Positions 13,301 through 28,300 of a stretch of 64,000 nucleotides of DNA are shown piece after piece (positions within the stretch are counted from its first letter, which is position 1; each line of letters starts with the position of its first letter). The notes beneath the pieces were generated by a model, which had not been told where the DNA came from, searched no databases, and worked only from the letters and a program-made list of their open reading frames with translations. The stretch comes from Pelecanus crispus. Taxonomy: Eukaryota; Chordata; Aves; Pelecaniformes; Pelecanidae. Location of the stretch: contig NC_134644.1 of assembly GCF_030463565.1 (NCBI RefSeq), positions 132,057,388 through 132,121,387 of the forward strand, given 5' to 3'. The position numbers were made by a program, and so were the translations under genes.

Positions 13301-16300
13301 TATGTCATAGGACAACATATAAGAGAAGCTGATCCTCAGTGCATGCTCTTGTCTTATGATGAAAGTTGCAGCCGAACAGAGTTAGAAAAATCTTTCTCTC
13401 AGATCATACTAGACATGCCATTACAAACTTGGAACATGTCAGAACTAATCCATGGTTCCACACTAGAAATGGACTTTATTTATGCCACGAAACACTGTAT
13501 AGCTCATCATCCCACTCTCTGCAAGAAGCAGCTTCTAGGGAAGCTGAATGAACTTAAGACCAAACAAGACCCCAAGTCCTGAACTTAATGGGAGGCTTAC
13601 AAGCAGAGCTAGCAGAAGCAGCACGAAAGCATGTAGATTTAGCAGGTTTTTTGCCTTCAAAGGAGAGGAGGACACTACCTTCAAGCATTACCTTACAAAA
13701 AAAGTCTTCTGTTTTTGTTTGTTATGGGTTACTTGCACTTAGCCAGATAGGAGCAATGCAGGCACAAGAGATCTCATTCAGACTACAGAGTAAGAGGCTA
13801 CTACCACTACTAGCTGTCCAAGAAGTTTTGAACAATTGTCATCTTGTGCAACAGACGCTTAACTGCACACAGGTTGAACAATTCATCAAAAGCTTGAACC
13901 AAATTATTGCATTTTCTCAGATATATGGTATAACCAGTCATATCTGAAAGTGCCCTAACTTTATTTAAAAAAAAAACAAAAACAAACACAGAATGTCCGT
14001 GGTGTAGAACTGAACAAGCCACAGACAGCTGCAGCTATCTTAACTTCTTACCACAAGTAAGTTTGCCGATGGGCAAGACTACTAGAGGCCTTTTAGAGGG
14101 AAGCTACATGCAGAAGAATTAATATGATGCATCAATGTCCTAATCACACTGAAGCGCATACAACCTGATCATTTCACAAACCAACAGTAACAAAGAATGC
14201 AGAATAGCAGAGAAAGTAGATGCACTCTTACCTGTTTGGCTATAGCTGAAAATTTCATTACATGTAGTGTTTCATCATATGTGGAAGCATGCTGATTAAT
14301 GTTTACAATCATACAAGCTTTGCCTTTTCCACAAAAGAATGGCTGAAACAGACGAGTCAATTTGCTCTCTCTGAACGGAATATAGCTTGGCTTCATCCTC
14401 ATGGAGAAAAGAATAAAAAAAATTGTGGAACAAAAAAATTGTAAGAGGCCTTTGCAATACTGTAACTTAGGTTAATTCTGTTTCTCTTTCAGGAAACAGA
14501 TCCAGTAGGATGCTCATATTTAAGCCTAAGCTATTTCACAGCAAAGAGCAAGGTCTTTCCTGGATCTCATAAGCTCTACAAGTTAAAGTATTTAAAAGTA
14601 AGAGAAGTAAAGAGTGTCTGTATCACAGCTCCCTAGTGTTGAAAAACAGATCCTGGAACAAGCCAAAGGCTAAGTACAGGATTACCTGTCAACTGTCAGA
14701 TGAGTCCACCTGTGTAATTTGGAGGTAGAAGGGAAGAGGACAAAACAGGAGATCTGTCCACAAAGCCTATTGCTCATATGCACACACTGAAAAGAGCTTG
14801 GTAGTTTGCCCCTAATTGCCTTTTCTTGTTCTCCAAAAAAAAAAAAAAAAAAAACCCCACACACAACCCAGTTTTAGAGAAAGAATGTTCATTTCAAGTT
14901 TTCCAGTGACATCTAGATTTGTATCTTCCTCTGACCATGTGAATCACTTTGCAGAAACCTAAAGGGATCCTTAGGGTTTCAACCTAAAACTTAGCATGTT
15001 GTTTACAACTTGTCACTTACTTCGGATTTTGGTTTTGCTTCAATGCTGCAATGCATTTTCCAAGGATATGAAGAGAATTATTAATGTTTCCTGCTTCTTT
15101 TAGTCTGTCTCCAAAGGCTTGTGTTTTATTACACCTCTCTGATCCAGCCAAGTCACAGAAAGACAACCTGCATGAAAGAATTATCCAGAATACACATACA
15201 AACTTATTTCTAAACAGTATGAAAATAGAACTGCATGTCTTTTTATTTCTTTATATGTCTAAAGTGTAAATGAGTGACTCATTTCAGCCTACCTAGATCA
15301 CAGAATAAGTTGTACTTTAACATTGACATTTTGTCTGGAATGCACTATGCAAGGTATTTAGGATAACAGCACTAACCTATCTTCCCATTGTATATAAAGA
15401 TACTTGAACAAGGTGGCTGCTCCTAAGACAGTCTATTTGGCACATTCGAAGAAGTCTGCTTGTAGGGTTCATTTAAAACTTTGGAAGCCTTCTGACAAAG
15501 AATCCAGTTTAGAAACCCAAATTTTGTTGCAATCCTAAAGTGAGTGCTTCCAGACAAGACAAGAGGAACTTCTGAAATAGTTTTGCATAGTGGGACTATA
15601 CTACAGAAGCATTTTGACTGTCACCTTCACCAGTTCCAGCATTAAGAGGACTGCAAGATAGTAGTAGACTTCAATACACTCCAGTCTGCCTCTTTTGGAT
15701 ATAGAACACTGTTTCCTATTGCAAATAAGAGGCCAGAAGTCCTTCCCAGATCACCTTAAAGCTCTTTGGCTATAGCAATTAACTGCTGCTAAACTCGGGC
15801 CACTGAGCTATCCCTTGTGGTACAATAGGTTACCATCAGAGACAATCATCCTGGATAATCAAGGAATTTCATCACTTTTACTTAATATAAAGAAAGCCCT
15901 TGAAATATGGGAAGCTCTGAAAGTTAGACAATTTATGTAACCCAACTATTACTCACTTACACATTTATTTACATAAAATAATATCTTTTTAAGATCACAG
16001 CCTTTCACACAGCTGAAATAAGTACATATTAATACTATACATATTAATAAGGCACATATTTCAACTGTGTGAAAGGCTATGATCTTATGATCTTTATCTT
16101 TCTCAGTACAAGATACAAAGATACAAGCTTTTTTTCTTCCTTAAGCAACACACCAACTCTGTCATTCATCTAACAGCTGCTGCAAGCTTTGCCAGGGGAA
16201 TACACCAAGACACAGAACAGCAAGGAATACAGATGCAGTCATTTCCTCAAGTTATCTTTCCTTAGAGTATTTATCACCATAACATGTGACATTAAAAGGT

Positions 16301-19300
16301 GTTATCTCAGTGAGGTATATTTATTACCAACTCTGCTTATCAGAGACAAGAGAAAACTCAGTAGGAGCTATGACTGAACTAAAACACTGTTACAGGACTG
16401 TCCTCATTTTTCCATATCAAGCTAAATGGAAAATTAATCAGGGAAAAAAGAAACAAAAAAGCTATCTAAATGGCTTCAAGCAGCTCCAAGCCACTTCCCC
16501 TAAATCACAAAAGAACAGAGAGGTGTAAGGACTTAGCACTGCTCTCACATGGTGTGCCTACATTAGCATTTTAGATCAGGAGAACAGTTTTTAAGCAAAT
16601 CACTTCTTACTGTAGATTGTAGCATGAATCAGTGCCAGAGCATGTCACCTGCATTCTTTTGGGATGACAGACTTGAATTTGTGTTGTTGCAGCACATTTG
16701 ATGTGCTCCTAGAAACATTCAACCTGTAAACTCCAGTCCGGTCCCAAAGTAGAAAGATACACAGGCATAGCTTGCACCTTGGGTCTTCAGCACTAGCTGC
16801 TGCGCTCCAACTTTAGAGATTGGCATCTATCAGCCAGCCATTTGAATTCTGATTAGCGGAACATATAGTGTGGTATTACACAGTACTACTCTGTCCCCAC
16901 CTCCCCATTATGTAAGACAATATACAAATATTTCCCTCAATTTATGTATTACTGACAGAGTTTTAACAGATTCCCTCAGCCAAACCTTAACAGAATAAAA
17001 GATGGGGAAACACTTCTGTGGCTGTCCCTGTCAGGTTTCCAGTCAGTTTTATGCAACCAGTGGAGTTCTGATTTCCTTCTCAGCTCTCACAGGACTTATT
17101 AAAAGAAAGTTCACCAGTTCAGCATGCTTATACATTATCAACTTTTCTAAAATATTTACATTCTGGTAATCAGCTGAAGCATTCACTTACTCTGAAACTC
17201 CAAGAACATGCGGCTGATGCTCATCAGTTAGCTTCAGTAGCCTGATTGAAAATATACTGTGACTGGAATGGAAAGAAGTCCTTTTTAATAACCACAATTA
17301 TGAAAATTAAGCAGTCACTGAAGCAAAGTAAAATTTGTATGCTACAGAAATTTCAGAGCTGAAGAAAGAACAAGAATTAATTCACTAATTTACATTAGTT
17401 ACCTTCGCAATGCATTCATTTAGCAGCAAAAAGCCGCAATAAAAGTTGTATTTTGTGACTTTCCATTTCTTTCAATACAGGGAAGGGAAAAATATCACAT
17501 GAAGCCTACAAGCTGTCTTGGAGAAAGAACAAGCCGGTTCACTTAAGTCTACTGATCAGAAGATGAGTACTCAGGCAGTCACTTTGTATACAATCTTTAG
17601 ACAGTATCTGAACTCAGTAAATCTGAGGAACTAACTTCTTACAAATAAATGGGTGGGAGGAATAAGTTATGGTTCGACAGTCCTGTAATTTCTCCTACTT
17701 CATACACAGTTATTTGTTCAGTTTTGAAATTATTATGTTTTCTAGAAAGGTTGAATTTGTGACACTTGAAAATCCAGTTATTCTGGTTTAGACATCAAGC
17801 TACAAAGGCAGTGGACATGCTGTATGAAACCAAAAAGAAAATCCCAGAACCACAAGTGCCCTGTCCCCAGTTTATCCAGTAAATCAGGACACACAGAAGA
17901 CAAACTTCTCTAGTATATATTTAAAGCAGTGCCTTACTCCTCAGCACCAACCCACAATTTAAGAATGAAATTTTAAGAATGAAATTTCTAAAAAAAAAAA
18001 AAACCCAAAAAACCCACCCAACCAAAAAAAAAACCCCAAACAACAAAACACACCACGCAAAACCAAACAAAGCCACAATTTAGAAACAAGCTCAGTGGAA
18101 GTCAGCATATTCCCTAGAGCAAAAGGAGGACATTCTAGGCACAAAACTCTGCCAGAAAAACACAGTTCTTTTCTGCACTGCTTTAGGCTCAAGTGAAATT
18201 CAGGTGGAATCACAGCATGACCAGCCAGGTTAGCTCAGTTGGTTAGAACATGGTGCTAATAATGCCAAGTTCACAGGTTCAGTCCCTGCTTAGTGCAGGG
18301 GGGTTGGGCTCAATGATCTCTCAAGGTCCCTTCCAACCCAAAGCATTCTATGATTCTATGATAAAACTTAATGGCAGCTGTCTTTCTCTAAAAACCAAGA
18401 GTTATGCTGTTCTGTATCAGATAAAAAGCAGGCTTAGTAACACTATGATTACTATTAGCTAAATATACAACATGGCCCTTCCACACTTAAAGGACAAATT
18501 AATAAGAGGACATTAAAATCAAGTAAGAAGGCACTTTCAACAGAAAGTTTACTACCTCCTTATTTAGTTCAACCCATTCCATCAAACTAGACTCTCCCTG
18601 ATCCATCTTCCAGAGCTGGGTAAAAGCTAGGGGCTTAATTCTTAAGATACCAAGTAAACTCAGCTAGAACACAGCAATCTAAAAGCACCTAGATAATCTA
18701 GCAGCACTGAAAGGTACTGCATGACTTGCTCCTTCCTACATCCCCTACTGACAGATTCCAGGTTTCCAAGAATTATACTGCCAGTGATGAAGAATTATTG
18801 AGCTTTTCTTTCAACATCCTCACACAGCCATTTCCACTCAGCACCACTAGCATTTGCCAAGGTGTATAGCCCCGTTGGCACTCAAATTAATGTGACTTGG
18901 TCTTTTTGGTTGTCCAAAGCCATGAATAAGAACCCAAGTCCACATATTAGTAAAGTCATACGGCCTCTCCTAGCTTTCTTCCAGGAAGACTTTCATAATA
19001 AAACCAGAATAATCAAGGAAAGTCAAGCTACTATTGAAGAGTGGCTCATTTCAAACATATTCTAAAGCCTTCTCCTCCCTTCCCCTCCTCCCTCCCCTTA
19101 AAAGAAAAAAAGACATAGTATGCTTATAATTAGAGGAACAAACCTCCTACTTGATTGCTCATTCATTCTAGTACAAGCAAAGCTTCGGTTCTTGTTTCCT
19201 ATTTTTAGTATTTTGCAGGCTTCTTCAGTGCTCTGAATGTTAATCCACTTTAAGTCTGTGAAAAGAGACCTTTTACATAAGTTTCTGATGAAAGAAATTC

Positions 19301-22300
19301 TGTGAAACTGCCAAGGTCATAAAACAATATTATTACCTTTAATATAAGAATTCCCTCCTTGATCCTCACAAATTCTTAAGACTCTGCGCTTCTGAGGTTT
19401 TGATGTAGATAATACATTTAATAGGTCATACACATATTCATTATAAATTTCACAAAAGGAAATCCACACAGACGCTTGTGTTCTTTGGTGTATATTACTC
19501 CTATATATGTCAAGTGGAACAAAGCTGTTCTCTGCTAACTCAAAACAGAGAAAGAGTTCAATGATCAAACAACTCATTGATAAATTTTAATTGCAGCATA
19601 TAGAACCTTCTAAAAGCAGGAGGCTTGTATATATCTGTGTTGTACAATCAGATATACAGCACTGCATAACTGAGTTTACCCAAGAACATTTGAACTTCTC
19701 AGCAGTCACCTGTAACCAGAACATGCCTACGTTCTAAGCTATTGTCCCCCTCTACCACAACCTTCCAGCAGCTTAGACATTAGCTTTGCAGAACTAAGCC
19801 CCCCCTTCCCCCAAAAGGGGCAAAACTATCAATATTTTTACATTGTTACTCTTTCTCCCGAGTTGAGCCATTAAAATTTGGTTAAAAGCTATATATATTT
19901 ACTTTGTAGTATAGAACAGAGATTTTTTTTAATCCACCAATAACTACCCACTTATATTCCTAAATTTCTATTCTCACCCCCCCCCCCGAATTTTTCCACT
20001 TTATTTTACCTAGTGAATCAGAAGGAAGAGTTTTTGAAGTACAGTTGAAAGAAGCTGACTCCACATCACACATGTTTGTAATAGTATTTGAGATGCTTTC
20101 TGTCTCCTTGAGAAAATAAGAGACCATTACATCCACATGAACAGACTACGAGATTAGCAGAAGTAAAAAATGACAGTAATTCCAGTATTTAAGATTTAAA
20201 TATTGCAGTAGTATTAAGTGTTAAGCCCCCCTTACTCTGGCTGCAAATGAAATGCTTTTAACAACACTGAACTAAAAATCAATAAATGCTCTTTCCCTCA
20301 CAAGAATTACTGCTCTCTGCTACTCCCAGCAACCTGTTTTGGAGGCCAATTGCTACTAACATAGTAGACTTACTTTACAGTTCTGGGAGAACCAAGATCC
20401 TCTGTCAGACTGTGACAGCCCAGAATGCCTTTACGAACTATTGGACAAATCTGAAGAATATTTCAGTCAAACAAAAGAACTGGAGAAGTAAGTTTCTTTC
20501 AGGGACAGATGGCAGGGTGGTGGGCAAGAGAGTAAAGCAGCAGAGATTCCTAATTTGCTTGATTGTTGCCAATCACTTTCATAAATCACAGGCTTATGCC
20601 AGGTCTGTGAGATTTTGAGTCAAACATACTTTAAGACCTCAGACAGAGTGAAATGATAGCTTCATAAAGGACTTAAAGAGCTGATAAACCAACAGTCTAT
20701 GTCGGTTTAATTCAGACTGAATTAAAAGGCCATTAAAAATCCTGTGTAGATAACAGCACAGTTTCTTTAAGTATACACATTTGCTGAATTTCTTTACATC
20801 AACAAAATTATGTAAAAACTTGCCAAGACTTGTCAAAGCATAGGCTTCAAATTACCACTAGGAAAACTGCTGTAATGAAGTAGCAACTCCCACTATTTAG
20901 AGATTCCAACATCTCCACATACTACTTCCCATATTTTATGTGCTGATAAAAATTTTCATTAGGACATTCACCCTGATTTCCCAAAACCCAATCCTGATAG
21001 AGGGACATCCTACAGTAAAAGAGGGGGAACAGATTCAAAGAAGTAAACCTTCATGTTCTAGCTATTAGAATGCAGTTCATTATGGATTATCTACTGATGC
21101 CTATGTTACTCACTTGGTATATCCAAACCAGAATTTTTACAAACACAAAAGTATGAAGCCATACTTTCAGATCTTCCATTTTAAAGATAAATAGCATAAA
21201 TAGCATTTATTTTATAAATGACCATTTTGCAAAGATTGCACTGTATACATTTATGTTGCTCCAGTAGTCAAAAAGTATAACCACAAGCATTGGATTCTGT
21301 TCTTTCCATTTGTAAAGTACAAAGCAGAATTCTAAAGCAGGGTATGGGACTGACATGCATGGCACATCTATGCATGTCAAAAATGTATTGGAATGTAAAA
21401 AACCCAATACCACAGTACTTGTGCACATGTTAAGTTTTTGTACAGGTATTTCAACAAAACTGAGTGAATTAGCTATATTGCTATACCATTCTTCAAATCA
21501 TATGGCCAAATACAGAAAAGAACATGAAGATGACTGCCTGAAAACAAGTGGGAACAGGAACTGACATTGTTTGCCAGTAACAGAAACTGACATTTAATAG
21601 CAAATACAAGGACAGGTGGGAATAGGAATGCAAGTAAAGCAGCTTTTAATCCAGTAAAAAACAGTATTTAATCCAGTGAATAGAACAAGTAAAGGTAAGG
21701 AGAGGGTGTGAACCATGCCAAGCAAGATTTTTTGCAGCAGTACTGTATAGAGAACATAAACAGTAGAACATTAAATACAAGGGTATTGCAGTAATTCAGA
21801 GCAGTTTAAACTGAGAGAATGAAAGGAACAGCAGGCTTTTTCTGCATGACATGTAAACTGAGCCTGGGAAAGGGGCCTGCAGAAATCCATGTAAACCAAA
21901 ACCAAGCCCACCAAACCGTATCTGCTCTCAGATTACAAGCTTCAGTGAACATCTGAACAGTGACGCTATTCACAAGCTATCAAGAAGCACAGCTTCACTA
22001 CTGGGGATGGCTGAACTATCACTATGGAAGCATTGTAACACATAAGCAAGGTCTTGTCATGTATTATTTTCTAACTGCATTTTTCCCTTTCCTTCCTGAT
22101 GGTGGAGTCTTGCTTGATTTTCACTATAGTGCATCAGCATCTAGATCACCTACTGCAACATTCAGTAACTAAACTATTAATGAAGTCAGATTGTGATTTA
22201 AAAAAAAAAGGGATATTTGTAAAGTATAGAGCTATCTTCAAAATAAGATATTGGACCTCCTGCTCTAGACCTTGAGCTCCTGCTTGTTCCTTCTTGCAAG

Positions 22301-25300
22301 CTTGCAGGTTCCATAAAGTTTTTAAAAATATTTACCTATTATCCTCCTGACCATCTCAATTTTTCTTTAAGACCCTCACCCCCTGCACATATACACACAG
22401 TGCAAGTGAGTTTTTAAGACACTCTCAAAATAAATATGCGTTCTTTAGCATCTTTTAGATTTTTCGTGAGGTCTTCCCTCAAAAGTTAACCAGACTCAGA
22501 CTAAACAAAGTTCGGTTTGCAGACTTTAAATTAAGCAATAGAATTTAGAGTGGAACTTTACATATGAATTTGATTCATAGAAGGATATTCTTTCAGAGCT
22601 AACTGTAGTACTTTAACAACATTGGCATTAAAGACAACAGAAAAAAGAAAACCCAGTCAATCATTACTTCTATACTTCCCAGAATTCATTCAGAGTTGCT
22701 CTGAATGATAATCCCAAAACATAGCAGGCTCACAGTTCAGGTTAAAAATGTTCTGAACAGCAAGTAAAAAGAGACAGCCATCTTGTGACAATTTGCAGCT
22801 GGGCTTAGAATGATAGAACAAGACACACACACACAAGGGTGCCCATTTTCTGGTGAGACCCATTTCTTACACTGGAAACAGAAATGACTAGATAATGAAA
22901 ACATCAGGCTGCCACAGTAAAGACTCCTCTATTCTACCTACAGTCTTCAGAGACCAGAGTTCAAGATACATACAATCCTCTAAGCAGGCTGTAATCCTTT
23001 TAGGAAATTCATTTTGTGGCATCTCACTTCACTTGCTGCATCAAAGTTTCTTTATGAAGTTACATAAATGACATGTTTACCAGCTTTTTAATCTGCCTTA
23101 AGACTGTCTTCCACCAAAAGGGACTCTTCTGCATCCTTCGCTGCCCCTGCTGAGATGTTGCCATCAACTCTCCTGAGCTAGTACTGGAATTTGAGCAACT
23201 GCCCAGAGATCTAGCCTGGGAACCTGACCCAAAAGATTAATTTAACAAGAAGAGGGTTTTAGATAGGTCAGCTCTCAGAGCCTTTTCAAGGGCTAATGTC
23301 ACCACAGTGTAAGAACTGCTCCTCTATGGAAATCCAGGCTTTGCAATGTTTTTTGGTTTGAAGTGTGTGCTGCCTGCTGCAGAAAGTTCTTCCAGTTCAC
23401 CCTGAGCTCCAAAAACAGCCAGTTGCCTTATTATTCCAAGGTTCACCAAGTATCCATACTGTAGATTTAGATAAATCTAAAGATTCAATAATGAAACAGA
23501 GATTCTATTAAAGATAGTCTGTTAGACAGGAAGTTTTTAAGAAGCTTCATTTAGTAACAAGGAAGTATTTGGTCACTGACCTCTTTCAGTGACGCAAGAA
23601 TAGCAGTTTTTATGGCTTCTTCTTGCTTAACTTGTGCATCTTCTAGTTTCTTAACATCATTGCTCAAATACGGTTTGAAGTTCATCTTCAGGTAATGTCT
23701 TCCCCTTATGTGGTTAAAAATCACATCAAGTGAGCGAGGTAAAATACCAAAATCTTTTGAAGTCCCTTAAAAATAAGGAAAGATAAAATGTAGACAGTCA
23801 TAAAAATTTCTCATTGGATTTTGACTTGGTTGTTATATATGCTTTTTGGCAAACATTTTATACCTTGGATAGTGAATGTCTTGCCTGCATTTGTAACCCC
23901 ATAAGTAAACACCAGTCCGTTCACTCCATTAACATATGCTCTTACTATCTCTCTCATTGAGCCTTCAAAAAATTCACTCTGAGTAGTTTCTGGTCCAAAT
24001 ACCTTGGAGAAGGGGGGCGGAGGGGTGGAAGAAGAGAAAGAAAAAAAAAAGAGTGATAAATGGCACAAAGAAGTTTAATATATCAAAATATTGTCACTGA
24101 TTAACAGTGACTAGTTTTTCAGAGCAAGCTGAGTAGGAGATACTAGCTTAGTTTTCTGTCTTGCCTGAACCCCTTCTGATTCCACGTTTTCTGTTGGGTA
24201 CTCATAGCATGCCTGCTTAATTCTGAGAGGCTTGCACTTAGTTTTTAATATTTTCCTACTTCTAAAATAAACTACTTGGAATGCTACTGTGCACATACCG
24301 TTTTAGTGGATACTTTCAAGATCATCTGCTAGTGATGCACAACTCCCTCCTCACTCTGTACCAGTCACCCACAATTGATGAGAAGATCAGCATTACAACA
24401 GTCTAGATGACTCAATGCCTGAAGCTTGTTTATGTTTTGATACTGCAAGAGCAGAAGTTCTTGCATCAGGCAACAGAGTTGAGAAACTTACTTCCAGTAT
24501 AGAAGGTTTAAGCAGTTAGGCTGCTATCCTTTCAAAAGTAAGTCCCTAAACACATGCTTACGTAGGTGCCTTTAAACAGGTGATTTCCTGTAACACTTCC
24601 CAGATGAGGGCATCAGCAGGAACAGCAGAACCACCATAGGTCTGTGCCTACAAGAAGCTTCTGTGGCATCTAATTAAAGTAAACAACAGAGCTACCGAAG
24701 AAGCTTCCTTGTCTCATCTAAAAGGCACCTCCATTGTAATACAGCTTTCTTGACAGCCTAACAGTAAATAATAAGCAGTCTGTTGTTTTTTTTTTTTAAG
24801 GCAACTACCACCACATGTAATTCAAAGAAAAAAAAAAAATCACATTGCATGATATAGTAGAAAATTCAGTTTTTATCATTGCAGTGCAAAAAACCGAACT
24901 GTAACCAACAATTAGTAAAATGGTTGCCTACCTGAGAAAAGGTGAACCTGTGCACAGAATAGCCAATGCCCCTTTCACTGTTTTTCATTGCAGAAGACTC
25001 TTTGGGTGCATTAAGAGTTACTGTTTGGGGATCTTCAATAGTTACACAACCCTTAAAAAACAAGACAAGGTAAACCAAAACACCACACAAAATTATTTAG
25101 GAAGAAAGCTATCTGAAAAAACCTAACAAATTAGTGTTTTCATCTATTTACCAGAGCTACAAAGAGTTGCAAAATTTACATATAATCTCTGTTGATATGT
25201 GCAACAACTAGAAAGACACCCACTTCACATGAAAGCCGTAGTGTAGACAAAGTTAAGGCAATCATCTGGAGTTTTCTACGAGGTATAAAACTTTCCTAGG

Positions 25301-28300
25301 TTTCCTTCCAGCAACTTTTTTTTCTTTTTTAAACACTTTCTAAACCCTGGTATTTTGTGATTGTGGCTTGCACATTCCTAGCTACGAAAGCAAAGCTATC
25401 TAGAAATCTACTGGTTTTCCACTTCAATCATTTTCAGTGTGAAACAAGCTATGACCACCATAAATAAAATAAGTTTGAAGCATTATCCTTTGACTGACAG
25501 ATGGTGTTATCAGTAATGAAGAAAACTGAATTAGTTTCAAGTATTTTGATTGCTATTTCTCACTTAAGTAAAGGTGAGATGCAATTACCTAGCACATTCT
25601 AGCTAGATAAACGTAGAATGCAGTATCCCAGGAAAATTTTTTATACCAGACAGGCTACCAAAAATACAAACTGAACTACCAATGTAGTTGAACAGTATCT
25701 TGAAGCTCATCAGCCACAAGGATTGATTGTAACTAAATCTGACATTTATGTTCAGAGGCTGGCCAGAGCCGGTAAGACTAATAACCCATGTGTAGCACGT
25801 ACAGAAGTACTGCTCTTCCTAGGAGTCTCAATTAACAAGTCTGTTTATCAACTGCTATAGAAGCTCTAAGCTGGGTACTGAATTTAGACCAATCACTTGC
25901 TCCCTGTGCCAGGCTCTAAACCCATATACTCTTTAACATTCCTCCCACCTTGCCAGGAACAGAAATGCAGGTCAGATGTACTAAATCCTAGAGAGCTACA
26001 GAAGAATCCAACATCTGCAGCATGTGCCATCAGCTGCCACCAGTCTCACAGACACTCATGAGCAGAGGCCTTAAAGTAGTCAGATCTGCAGAGCTGGAAT
26101 CCAGCTGGTAACACATCACTCTTGTTGTGTCCCCTCAGCTAACCCCACAAGTTGGCAGGAGCTGGACCATTTCTGGCACTGTACACATCATACCCAAAGA
26201 ACACAACTTCCTGCTCTCCAGCAGGTGACTTTAGAGAATCACTGGCAGTTGCATCAAGAGTACAGAATTTCATCCAGATCTCTTAAGCTTTACTTGCATA
26301 AATCATTATCTCTATAAGCAACAACAGATCAGTTAACCTGTTGATCGTCTCTGTTTAAAGCATCAGTCTACAGCTGTAAGAAATAGGGCTTGGGTTCTAC
26401 TTTCTTCTTTTCTCCTTGCATATTTGGAACAAAGATTCTTTCCTGAAAATTATGTGTGGCAGGAAGGAAAAAAGGACCTAAAAATTAAGTTGATCTCCCA
26501 TTGATTATAGAGATGGGAAGGGTTTTGTGTTTGGTTGGGTTTTTTGCAGGGTTTTTTTTTGTTTGGTTGGTGTTTTTGGGTTTTTTTTTTCTTCTTTCAT
26601 TTGTGGCCAAGCATCTTCCTCACAGATTCAGGTGCTGGTTAAGAGCAGAAAACACTGAAGATCTTTCAAGCACGTATAGTTTTGGAGGCTGAGGAAAAAG
26701 CCTTCATAGCATGCAAGACAAGTTATGCAGCTAATATATCGGAAGATCAACTATTTCGTCATGAACTACATGAAGACAAGAGCTTTAAAAAAAAAATCTA
26801 GCACAGACTTCAAAACTTATTTTTTTCCTCCCTCCCTGCCTTTAAGAACAAGTAGTTTCACCAATGGTCAGGTGGTCAGAAATTTCCCATTCCAAAGAGG
26901 AATGAGATAAACAACTCTTAAAACAATATGGTTTTGTAAATCAATTTACCCTTACAGCCAGCTCAGATTGCTGAATGATACCAAACCGGAAGCACTGTGG
27001 TAGTGCATACCACTCAACAACTGCCTAAGGAAAGGTGAATGGAAGTTGGGGGGGGGCAGAAATCCAAGTGAAAAAATACAAAGGTTCCAACTCTGGCAGA
27101 TCAAATGCAGGAATACATTTAAAAAAGGCAAGTCAGAACTAATATTAAATCCTTCTCCAAACAGGTCAGGAATAAGAGGTCTATCAGAAAGCCTGTGAGA
27201 CCCTGCAAACATGAGGGCTGAGAGATGCACTGCAGAGACCTTGTCCTCCAAGGACAGCTAAATGAATTCTTTGCATCAGTATTCACAACGGATGGCGGGG
27301 GAGGAGGGGGTAGGAGAAAGGAGTATTTCTGTGTGTTTGCATGTGCACATGTATGTATGTGTAAAATGCTGAAGCATCTGACTGACAGTATAAGCTGTAG
27401 AGGTTATAGAAAATTTGACAGGATGAGCAGCAAGTCACTGAGACAAGGTAGCAGACTATTCAGGCATTCCAAACAAACTCAAGGGTCAGATACCTGAATT
27501 ACTCCAAGAATTGCATAATCTTTTCCATGAAGCTCCCTCATTTCCTGAGCTACAGGTGTGCATGTCTGCACCATGCAAATTAGTAAAAATGGTGATAAAA
27601 AATCACGTCTATCCAGGTGTCCACTAATTCTATTTGGAAGCAGTACACGGCTTTTCTAAAAGAAAGTCCTGGCTTACAATATTAGGTGTTCTTTGAGGGA
27701 GAAGAAAAACTTAGTTCTTAGGTTCTCCAACTAACCTGAGACTCATGGCTTTCAAGCTCCGCTACAGAAAAGGGCCTCACTCTCAAGAAGACTTTCAAAG
27801 GTTGATATGCCTATTCATTAAAAAAAACATACAGAGTTATATTGGCCACTTTTTAAACAGAACACCCCCAGATCATATCACCATACATCTCTGATGCAGT
27901 ACTTCCTATTTTATCTTACTGCCTCACTTTCTCCTTCCTTGTAAAGTTCAGACCCTAAGCTTTTATTTGCTTCTTTACCTCCTAATGTCCTTAAGTAAAC
28001 CCTTTTTTGTCATCCGTCCCCCAGTGCAAGAGCACACTATTGGAGGTGTAAACTGCACTGCTTCCACCTTCTGGTCTCCCTCTGTATTGAATTCGAGCTG
28101 TATTTTCTAACAGCTGCTTCTGCAGTACCGCACTGCCATTTCCTATGGAGCATGCTCAGTTAATACACTGACACATTCTTAGCCTCAAGAGACCACTTCA
28201 TCACCACCATCCAGGCACTAGCCCCTCCTCTTCCTCACAGTAACAACCATGAAACAGTTCTTAGTTGCTAAGGCGGGCTTTTCCATCCCATACCATTGTA

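Noticed and set aside
18221-18293. A functional tRNA-Ile gene
   Set aside because: The A box is good but the B box has CAG for CGA, the acceptor arm does not pair, and it is fused to a CR1 tail; it is a SINE head.
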